A stretch of DNA of 55,514 nucleotides, taken from the NCBI GenBank assembly GCA_050303335.1, contig JBNLBN010000003.1, positions 1 through 55,514 of the forward strand, written 5' to 3'. This DNA comes from Bilamarchaeum sp050303335. GTDB lineage: Archaea; Micrarchaeota; Micrarchaeia; Anstonellales; Bilamarchaeaceae. This document shows positions 50,562 through 55,514 of the stretch, in pieces. Within the stretch, counting starts at the first letter, position 1. Each line of letters starts with the position of its first letter. A program made the position numbers and the translations under genes. The notes under the pieces are model-generated. The model did no database searches, was not told the DNA's origin, and saw only the letters and a program-made list of their open reading frames with translations.

Positions 50562-50635
50562 GCGATTGTAGTCTAATCTGGTTAGGACCTAGGCCTTCCA
50601 AGCCTATGATCCGGGTTCAAATCCCGGCGATCGCA
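50562..50635 (+). tRNA. tRNA-Gly(TCC), no intron
   Basis: 74 bases fold as a full cloverleaf: acceptor GCGATTG with CGATCGC, D-arm GTC...GAC containing GGTTAG-like G pair, anticodon stem TAGGC/GCCTA with loop CTTCCAA (anticodon TCC), T-arm CCGGG TTCAAAT CCCGG, discriminator A. CCA is not encoded. The next tRNA begins six bases further on. Confidence 0.95.
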
Positions 50636-50641
50636 TCTTAA

Positions 50642-50774
50642 GCGGTTGTTGTCTAGTCTGGTTAGGACTCGAGCTTCCCACGGACTTTATAATTCGGAAA
50701 AAGCTCGCGACCCGGGTTCGAAATTAGGGTTGCTGCCTATGGCAACAGCCACAACGCAAATCCCGGCAACCGCA
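50642..50774 (+). tRNA. tRNA-Gly(CCC) with two introns, one in the T-loop
   Basis: Acceptor GCGGTTG pairs perfectly with CAACCGC at 50767-50773. The D-arm is nearly identical to that of tRNA-Gly(TCC). Anticodon stem CGAGC/GCTCG and loop start TTCCCA give anticodon CCC. Intron 1 is 50681-50701 (21 bases) at the canonical 37/38 site. Intron 2 is about 50722-50759 (38 bases), splitting the T-loop after A58 or A59. The A repeat leaves one base of freedom. Removing both leaves 74 bases with T-arm CCGGG TTCGAAT CCCGG, the same length as the neighbouring tRNA-Gly. Each intron can form a hairpin (GTTGC/GCAAC in the second). Confidence 0.92.
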
Positions 50775-50784
50775 AGTGAATTAC

Positions 50785-51822
50785 ATGAAGATGGACTTTT
50801 TACTGGTATTCGTCCCGATTACTCTGGCGCTTAATATGATCGGTGCCGACAGCACCATGCTTTTTTTCTCTTCAATACTCGCCATCCTGCCTCTTGCAGG
50901 GAAAATGGGCGAGGCAACAGAAGAGCTTGCAAAGATATACGGAGGTCAGATCGGGGGGCTTCTCAATGCAACATTCGGGAACATGGCTGAACTCATCATT
51001 GTCATCATTGCAATCAACAGGGGACTGATCGAGATAGTGAAGGCGTCCCTTGCAGGAAGCATCATAGGAAACCTGTTGTTCGTTTTCGGGCTTAGCATTT
51101 TTGTCGGCGGACTGAAATTCAAGGAGCAGAAGATGTCTTTGCATCTTTCAGACCTCAATTCGACCATGCTTATGATCGCCCTCATGAGCATAATGATACC
51201 GAGCCTGTTCCATTTCATTCCTGCAGAGCACTGGGACGGGGACGAGCAGATACTGAGCCTTGCAGTATCAGTTCTATTGATCACATCCTACCTCCTGAGC
51301 ATGGTATTTTCCCTGAAGACTCATGATTACCTTTTCAGATCGGAGGAGAAGGAGACCTCGCGCTGGGATAAGAGATATGCAATTGCAGTCCTTGGAATTG
51401 CAACTATTTTCCTTGCAATTGTCAGCGAGGTTTTTGTGGGACAGATCGAGCAAGTGGCACATGATTTCGGGCTGGGCGAGCTCTTCATCGGTGCAGTGAT
51501 TGTTGCTGTTGTGGGCAATGCAGCAGAACATGTAGCAGCAGTATTCTCTGCATGGAAGAACAATATTGATCTCAGCATGAACGTGACTGTGGGATCCAGC
51601 CTCCAGATAGCTATGTTCGTTGCTCCTGTTGCGGTGTTTGCAGGAGTGCTCTTTGCAAAGCCCATGGACCTCGTTTTCACGCCGTTCGAGATGATAGCGG
51701 TTTTTGCATCCGTACTTGTAGTCAAGGAAATAACGACGGATGGCAAATGCAACTGGTTCGAAGGGGCTCAATTATTAATAATGTACTTGATAATAGCTGT
51801 CCTGTTTTACCTGATCAGATAG
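50785..51822 (+). CDS. CAX-type Ca2+/H+ antiporter
   Basis: 345 residues with about eleven hydrophobic segments. The paired alpha repeats are clear: GGLLNATFGNMAELI near residue 55 and VVGNAAEHVAAVF near residue 235, each with the ion-binding Glu after the Asn/Ala string. It exports calcium (or other cations) in exchange for H+. An alternative GTG start lies at 50776, one base after the end of tRNA-Gly(CCC), with the ATG at 50785. The stop TAG (51820-51822) directly touches the first base of tRNA-Thr at 51823. tRNA end processing on both sides would therefore cut out a nearly leaderless mRNA. Confidence 0.9.
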   Translation: MKMDFLLVFVPITLALNMIGADSTMLFFSSILAILPLAGKMGEATEELAKIYGGQIGGLLNATFGNMAELIIVIIAINRGLIEIVKASLAGSIIGNLLFVFGLSIFVGGLKFKEQKMSLHLSDLNSTMLMIALMSIMIPSLFHFIPAEHWDGDEQILSLAVSVLLITSYLLSMVFSLKTHDYLFRSEEKETSRWDKRYAIAVLGIATIFLAIVSEVFVGQIEQVAHDFGLGELFIGAVIVAVVGNAAEHVAAVFSAWKNNIDLSMNVTVGSSLQIAMFVAPVAVFAGVLFAKPMDLVFTPFEMIAVFASVLVVKEITTDGKCNWFEGAQLLIMYLIIAVLFYLIR

Positions 51823-51925
51823 GCCTCTGTAGCTCAGCCTGGTAGAGCAGCTCTCTCGTAACACGCGGGTTTTCGTCCCGCCGCGGGGAAGGAGAAGGTC
51901 GGGGGTTCAAATCCCTCCTGAGGCT
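51823..51925 (+). tRNA. tRNA-Thr(CGT) with a 29-base anticodon-loop intron
   Basis: Acceptor GCCTCTG pairs with CTGAGGC (one T-T mismatch at pair 6). D-arm GCTC/GAGC, anticodon loop CTCGTA|A with anticodon CGT, intron 51861-51889 at site 37/38 containing a GC-rich hairpin (GCGGG with CCCGC), anticodon stem GCTCT with GGAGA (outermost pair mismatched), variable AGGTC, T-arm GGGGG TTCAAAT CCCTC, discriminator T. Mature length is 74 bases. The gene begins right after the CAX stop and its 3' end is overlapped by 19 bases by the opposing gene at 51907. Confidence 0.9.
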
Positions 51926-52308
51926 ATTTTTTTCAGCGATACTGCAAGAAGCAAAGCTCCCATTACAACAAGAATTCCAAATATCGTGGACTCTGAGACG
52001 CCCATGCTTTCGAAAGGAATTATGGAATTTATCACAAGCAGTATTGTCGCAAGGGCCATTGAACCGGTGGAAAGAACCAGAGCGCTTGTTTTTTCGTTGT
52101 TATTCTGCTCAAGAATCAGCCGGTGGAATTCAGAAACCCCTTCAGGAGTCAGCCTGAGGTACATCCCGTGGACCCTGCAGTAGTAGGGAAATGCGAACTG
52201 TGAGAACATCATCCATTTTGCCGGACCAACGACAGAAATGAAATCAGCTTCAGTAAGCCTTTCAGGATTTTCGTAAATCGCGCGCATGATTTTCAGGATC
52301 ATCTGCAT
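51907..52308 (-). CDS. Small membrane protein with N-terminal helical domain
   Basis: 133 residues, not recognised. The N-terminal half is soluble and resembles a short winged helix (IYENPERLTEADFISVVGPAKW; YYCRVHGMYLRLTPEGVSEFHRL). Two hydrophobic helices follow (ALVLSTGSMALATILLVIN and TIFGILVVMGALLLAVSL), and the protein ends KKIASGGI. It may be a membrane-tethered regulator. The first Met or Met8 could be the start. The last six codons lie on the opposite strand of the tRNA-Thr gene, a 19-base overlap. The HEAT-like protein gene is 32 bases upstream on the same strand. Confidence 0.65.
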   Translation of the reverse strand: MQMILKIMRAIYENPERLTEADFISVVGPAKWMMFSQFAFPYYCRVHGMYLRLTPEGVSEFHRLILEQNNNEKTSALVLSTGSMALATILLVINSIIPFESMGVSESTIFGILVVMGALLLAVSLKKIASGGI

Positions 52309-52340
52309 GAATAGATTAGGAAAGGAAAAAAATATATTTT

Positions 52341-53495
52341 TCAGCCCAGGATTTTCTGGAGCTGCTCCTTGAAGTTTTCAGGATGTGAAACGAGTGCGTG
52401 TGCCTTCTTCCTCGTATCCTGGTACTTCGATAGCTTGGAGACGCTCTTTAGGGTCTCAGTATCGGATTTCAGCTGGTCGAGTGCAAGTTCCCTAGAGTCC
52501 TTGTACTTTGCCCTGCTTGCGACATTGAGCAATGCAGAGCTCTGTCCGACTAGCCTTTCTACTGCGACTGCCCGGCAGTCCTCATAGGGAGACATTATTG
52601 CAACTTCGCTTAGCATTTCAGCATCCTCGATCTCATAGACGATGTCTGAAAGCAGCATCAGTGCGGTCGACTTTGCATCCCTGTATTTGGAATCGTGAAT
52701 TATCGATTTCAGTGCCCACGGATGTTCCGAAAGCCTTCCGACAGCAAGATATCTTGCATCCTCGTTGGGCGAGAGCTTTGCAATCTCGATAAGTGTCTCT
52801 ATGTCATTAACTGATTCAACATAACCTGTAAGATCTGCTGCTGCCTTCTTCTTCACATCGGCGTGCTTTGACGTGATGAGAAGGACTGAAAGCGCATCCG
52901 GATCGGTCTTAAGCCTTTTCAGGGCCCTCTGCCTTATTGACTTGTACTTTGAATCAAGCGCGATTTTTGCAAGGGACTCTGTGTCATCAGTGATCTTTTC
53001 CATTGCAGCCTCCCTTGAGTCCTTGTTCGGGCTGTTCGTGGCAATTTGAGACAGCGCATCCGGATCCTCGAGAACTGAAACTGCATCTATCCTCGTCTCC
53101 TTGAACAGGGAGGAGCATGCAACCTCGACAAGGCCCTTGGAGTTGTTCATTGAAAGCTCATCCACAGCTGCTGCCCTCGTATCTGCAAACTGGCAGTATT
53201 TTGCTATTTCGACAAGCGCGTCCTCGTCAAATGTAAGATGTGATATGGCTGCGAGCCTGACAAACTGGAAATTCGAGAAGCATGCCAGTTCAACAAGAAT
53301 CCTTGATTTTCCCTGGAGGCGGTCCACTGCTTTGAGCATCGCGATGCGGTCCCCGCTTGTTAAAACGCTTGCAAGATGCGAGAAGCTGTACCTGTCTGAT
53401 GATTTCTTGAACCTGGAGTCTGGGCGGGAGGGTTTTTTCACTAAACTTTTAGCTTTAGAGCTGGACCTATGGGTCTTTCTTGAACTGGGTGCCAT
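52341..53495 (-). CDS. HEAT-like (ALxxIA-type) repeat protein
   Basis: 384 residues. After a basic, Ser/Lys-rich start (MAPSSRKTHRSSSKAKS), the protein consists of about eleven units of 25-30 residues with the plan (D)xxALxxIAxxSxxxDxRxxAxxxL. Examples: EDALVEIAKYCQFADTRAAA, ESLAKIALDSKYKSIRQRAL and LLNVASRAKYKDSRELAL. Each unit would form two helices, stacking into a superhelix of the HEAT/ARM kind that binds proteins or nucleic acid. The ATG at 53495 is chosen because the TATA box at 53514-53526 precedes it. A longer frame would run into tRNA-Pro and lacks sense there. The partner is unknown. Confidence 0.78.
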   Translation of the reverse strand: MAPSSRKTHRSSSKAKSLVKKPSRPDSRFKKSSDRYSFSHLASVLTSGDRIAMLKAVDRLQGKSRILVELACFSNFQFVRLAAISHLTFDEDALVEIAKYCQFADTRAAAVDELSMNNSKGLVEVACSSLFKETRIDAVSVLEDPDALSQIATNSPNKDSREAAMEKITDDTESLAKIALDSKYKSIRQRALKRLKTDPDALSVLLITSKHADVKKKAAADLTGYVESVNDIETLIEIAKLSPNEDARYLAVGRLSEHPWALKSIIHDSKYRDAKSTALMLLSDIVYEIEDAEMLSEVAIMSPYEDCRAVAVERLVGQSSALLNVASRAKYKDSRELALDQLKSDTETLKSVSKLSKYQDTRKKAHALVSHPENFKEQLQKILG

Positions 53496-53513
53496 GAGGT
53501 ATTTTTCCACAGC

Positions 53514-53526
53514 AAATATAAAAAGG
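53514..53526 (-). promoter_or_regulatory. TATA box for the HEAT-like repeat gene
   Basis: Minus-strand cctttttatattt is centred about 25 bases before ATG 53495 and lies between tRNA-Pro and the gene. It fixes the short start and shows separate transcription from the tRNA. Confidence 0.55.
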
Positions 53527-53549
53527 TTTAGGCGATTATTTTTGAAAAA

Positions 53550-53622
53550 TGGGGGATCTGTGATTTGAACACAGATCACCAGCTCCCAAAGCTGGCAGCA
53601 TACCAGGTTAGCCCAATCCCCC
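53550..53622 (-). tRNA. tRNA-Pro(TGG), no intron
   Basis: 73 bases on the minus strand: acceptor GGGGGAT with ATCCCCC, D-arm with CTAACCTGGTATG-like loop, anticodon stem CCAGC/GCTGG and loop TTTGGGA (anticodon TGG), T-arm CTGTG TTCAAAT CACAG, discriminator A. CCA is not encoded. The 103-base gap to 53727 shows no gene, only a palindrome GGAAATTTCC at 53623-53632 and AT-rich promoter sequence. Confidence 0.95.
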
Positions 53623-53726
53623 GGAAATTTCCTAAGGATCTCTGAGGTTAAAATTTCACAAACTTCCTGAGATTCGACTTAGAAAGTCTAACATCATTTC
53701 ATTTGCTTGATCTTAAAAACATATGC

Positions 53727-54116
53727 TCAGTTGTTAGGCCGTCTAATGAGGGTGTGGACTGTTCCGAATCTCTTAATGGAAAAACCGAATCTTTGGTAAA
53801 GGTAGATTGCAGGGTTCATGACCTTCACCTTGAGGAGGATAGGCCTGTCGATGTCGCTTAGCATCTCAAGCGTGTGCTCAATAAGCATGGTTCCGATTCC
53901 TTCCCCCCTCTTGGACGGGTGGACTCCGATACCCTGAAGAATGATCCTTTCCCCATCATCCACTACGTGAGAGAACCCGACGATCTTGTTTCTCGACTTG
54001 GCAATGAGTATTGTGTCGTATTCTGTTATGTGGACCATGGCCTTTGGGAAAATTGAGCGGATGAATTTTTTTGCATCATCGATCTCATCCGAACGAAGAA
54101 GCATTATGTTGATCAT
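53727..54116 (-). CDS. GNAT-family N-acetyltransferase
   Basis: 129 residues, normal for a single GNAT domain. Acetyl-CoA motif A is clear: ILQGIGVHPSKRGEGIGTMLI, with the R-x-x-G-x-G/A loop as RGEGIG. Strand order before it (TILIAKSRNKIVGFSHVV) and the late NPAIYLYQRFGFSI also fit. The acceptor (protein, tRNA or small molecule) cannot be read. Its start overlaps the metallophosphoesterase stop by four bases, and that gene overlaps nop5 in the same way, so the three form one operon. Confidence 0.88.
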   Translation of the reverse strand: MINIMLLRSDEIDDAKKFIRSIFPKAMVHITEYDTILIAKSRNKIVGFSHVVDDGERIILQGIGVHPSKRGEGIGTMLIEHTLEMLSDIDRPILLKVKVMNPAIYLYQRFGFSIKRFGTVHTLIRRPNN

Positions 54117-54727
54117 AGTGTAATAAATTGAACGTCAAGTTTTTTATCATAATATGATAGTTTCGCTGCGCGCATATCCTCAGCTGCTGGAAGCTTGACA
54201 ACCAGTGTCTCGTTAATTCTCGCAAGCCCCTCGTATTCATGAACATGCCCGCAGAGCACAGCGAGCGGATGTTTTTCCTCGATGATTTTCCTTAAGGACA
54301 TGCTTCCGATGTGGTTACCGCGTATTTTATCGAAAATCCCCTGGGGAGGGGCATGTGCAAGTAATATGGTGCTTCCATCTATTGGGAGCATCGCTACCCT
54401 CTTGTAATATTCCTCTTCAGAAATCTCCCCGAATGTCCCGAAGGGGGTTGGCGGCGTCAGTCCGAAACCGACAATGTTCAATTCCCCGATTTCAATCCTT
54501 TTTTCGTGGATCCATATTTTCGAAAATACTGAATGTGCGCGCTCATTGTCCCAGTTTCCTGGAATGATCAGCGGGTTCTTCAGCTCGGAGATTACTTTTT
54601 CAGCAAACTGTTCACTGTGGGTAGTGTCTCCGCAGACAAGGGTATAGTCGGCATTTTTCGACAGTCCGACCAGTTTCCCATATGCATGTTCATCATCGTG
54701 GAGATCTGAAAATGCGAGGAAATTCAT
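54113..54727 (-). CDS. Calcineurin-like metallophosphoesterase
   Basis: 204 residues. Metal-binding motifs are in order: FSDLHDDEH (DxH), VCGDTTHSEQ (GD), IIPGNWDNER (GNWD, in place of the usual GNHD), LLAHAPPQG (H) and VLCGHVHEYEG (GHxH). It likely hydrolyses a phosphoester or cyclic nucleotide; the substrate is unknown. The GNWD form is found in archaeal members of this group. It overlaps nop5 and the GNAT gene by four bases each. Confidence 0.87.
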   Translation of the reverse strand: MNFLAFSDLHDDEHAYGKLVGLSKNADYTLVCGDTTHSEQFAEKVISELKNPLIIPGNWDNERAHSVFSKIWIHEKRIEIGELNIVGFGLTPPTPFGTFGEISEEEYYKRVAMLPIDGSTILLAHAPPQGIFDKIRGNHIGSMSLRKIIEEKHPLAVLCGHVHEYEGLARINETLVVKLPAAEDMRAAKLSYYDKKLDVQFITL

Positions 54728-55514
54728 TTCTTCTCCTTCTTGTACTGATCCATTATCTGGTTGAACCTCTTGTTGAAATCTGCAATCAGCTTTTCCGAGA
54801 TGTCGTTCTTCTTGTATGCATCTGCCTTGGCTGCAAGTGACATCTTGTTCGCGAATGCTCGTGCGATCTTGCCCCTGACCTTTTTCGGAGAGGAGGATAT
54901 CTTTGCGAACTGGAATATGATCCCGTGCTTGGGGGGCGGCACCTTCCTGTTCTTGAGGTGCTTGAAGAGCGCTTTTTCCGCACCTATGACCTGGATTGCG
55001 GAGGCGGGAAGGAGCGAGAGCTTGTTCAATGATCCGACATGCGAGACGAGCTTGGCAGCAACTTCAGGTGTTCCGACCTTTGACATGTTCGGACATAGAT
55101 CCATTGCAAGCTTCTTCTGGTATACTTCAAGGTTTTCCCGAAGCCTTCCGAGGGTTACGATTTCCCTGGCAAGAAGCTGGCATGCTGATAGGTCCTCCAC
55201 GGATATCTCGGCTCCAAGCGTCTTTTCTGACAGGCTTACGATCCTGTCGGCAGTCTTCTCTCCGAACTCCTTTGCAAGATCCTTCTTGTCGATGTTCTTC
55301 CTGTCCAGGTAAAGGACGAGCTCCGCAAATTTTATCTTCTCGTTCTCCTTGTATTCAGGGAAATAGATGCCATACCAGTCCTCGAGCCGCTCTCCGAGCA
55401 GATTGATTGTCTTGTCAAGGTCCTCTATAGATTTTGTAACTCCTGCAAGAAGCATGTCTCGGCTTTTGAGGGCCTCTTTCACGCTCTCCTTGGATTTCTT
55501 CATGAAGAGGGCTC
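54724..55514 (-). CDS. nop5: Nop5 (Nop56/58) C/D RNP core protein, C-terminal part
   Basis: Partial; the frame is open to the window edge, so the real start lies beyond 55514 and the Met at 55503 is internal. Visible are the coiled-coil (TINLLGERLEDWYGIYFPEY, normally just after the N-terminal domain) and the Nop domain (ICQ-like ACQLLAREIV, DLCPNMSKVGTPEVAAKLVS, GSLNKLSLLPASAIQVIGAEKALFKHLK in pieces, VPPPKHGIIFQF). It then has KKVRGKIARAFANKMSLAAKAD and a Lys-rich end. Nop5 bridges fibrillarin and L7Ae on box C/D guide RNAs for 2'-O-methylation. GAEKALF matches the canonical RNA-contact region. Fibrillarin may lie outside the window. Confidence 0.93.
   Translation of the reverse strand, partial: ALFMKKSKESVKEALKSRDMLLAGVTKSIEDLDKTINLLGERLEDWYGIYFPEYKENEKIKFAELVLYLDRKNIDKKDLAKEFGEKTADRIVSLSEKTLGAEISVEDLSACQLLAREIVTLGRLRENLEVYQKKLAMDLCPNMSKVGTPEVAAKLVSHVGSLNKLSLLPASAIQVIGAEKALFKHLKNRKVPPPKHGIIFQFAKISSSPKKVRGKIARAFANKMSLAAKADAYKKNDISEKLIADFNKRFNQIMDQYKKEKK

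Noticed and set aside
52341..53579. Longer start for the HEAT-like gene, reaching 53579
   Set aside because: The added 28 codons run through the tRNA-Pro gene; a TATA box between the tRNA and ATG 53495 supports the shorter form.
54724..55503. Met at 55503 as the true start of Nop5
   Set aside because: The frame stays open to the window edge, and Nop5 normally has a further N-terminal domain of about 110-120 residues before this coiled-coil segment.
1..55514. CRISPR arrays, insertion sequences, integrase genes or prophage
   Set aside because: No regularly spaced repeats, terminal inverted repeats, transposase motifs or integrase genes were seen.

Overview
The window reads as a stretch of compact archaeal chromosome, most likely from a DPANN-type lineage (Micrarchaeota, Diapherotrites, Aenigmarchaeota or a relative). 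The archaeal assignment rests on archaeal-type genes (archaeal PEP carboxylase, short triosephosphate isomerase, RFC small subunit, ribosomal protein L10e, Nop5, SepF, DRG-type GTPase, TtuA-type tRNA thiolase), intron-containing tRNA genes, TATA boxes about 25 bases before start codons, and class III (archaellin/pilin-type) signal peptides. The DPANN guess is weaker. It rests on the pilin signature at 30183-30659, secreted lipoproteins with repeated Cys modules, and extreme gene packing. About 57 protein genes and four tRNA genes fill the window, no gap exceeds about 250 bases, and all twelve convergent gene junctions overlap.

Layout. 1-8300: end of a beta-helix surface protein, an HD hydrolase, an ACT-domain regulator, a DRG GTPase, a manganese-type superoxide dismutase, a free-standing LAGLIDADG endonuclease gene, and an 888-residue protein joining a polytopic membrane domain to two AAA modules. 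8300-13700: ankyrin protein, K+-independent H+-pyrophosphatase, SepF, ScpA, a protein with four CBS domains and a hibernation-factor-like tail, and a pilin. 13650-21250: a leftward run eno / transglutaminase-like protein / TPR-AAA ATPase / pyrC, then a ThiS-like sulfur carrier overlapping a tRNA thiolase, and a kinase-like protein. 21300-27900: an MBL hydrolase followed by an AT-rich set of secreted proteins (glycosidase-like, two lipoproteins, a Tat-exported protein). 27900-35300: valS, a pilin, ileS, a second transglutaminase-like lipoprotein with TPRs, and a KaiC-like ATPase.

35300-43650: rfcS is joined through four-base overlaps to three exported proteins and an aspartase, facing a leftward PEP carboxylase / PP2C phosphatase / malic enzyme operon. 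Together these enzymes interconvert PEP, oxaloacetate, malate, pyruvate, aspartate and fumarate, although malate dehydrogenase and fumarase are not in the window. 43700-49630: small membrane and DNA-binding proteins, a winged-helix/coiled-coil protein with a lipoprotein, L10e and a MATE transporter. A 180-base structured element that I cannot classify (49653-49832) lies just upstream of the MATE gene. 49870-55514: triosephosphate isomerase, tRNA-Gly(TCC), a tRNA-Gly(CCC) gene with two introns, a CAX antiporter fitted between tRNA genes without spacers, tRNA-Thr(CGT) with an intron, a HEAT-like repeat protein, tRNA-Pro(TGG), a GNAT, a metallophosphoesterase and the C-terminal part of Nop5.

Most promising for new biology: the membrane-integrated Cdc48-like ATPase, the TPR-AAA / transglutaminase-like operon (with a second transglutaminase-like lipoprotein elsewhere), the rfcS-exported protein-aspartase run, the structured element before the MATE gene, and the tRNA-CAX-tRNA arrangement with a T-loop intron.
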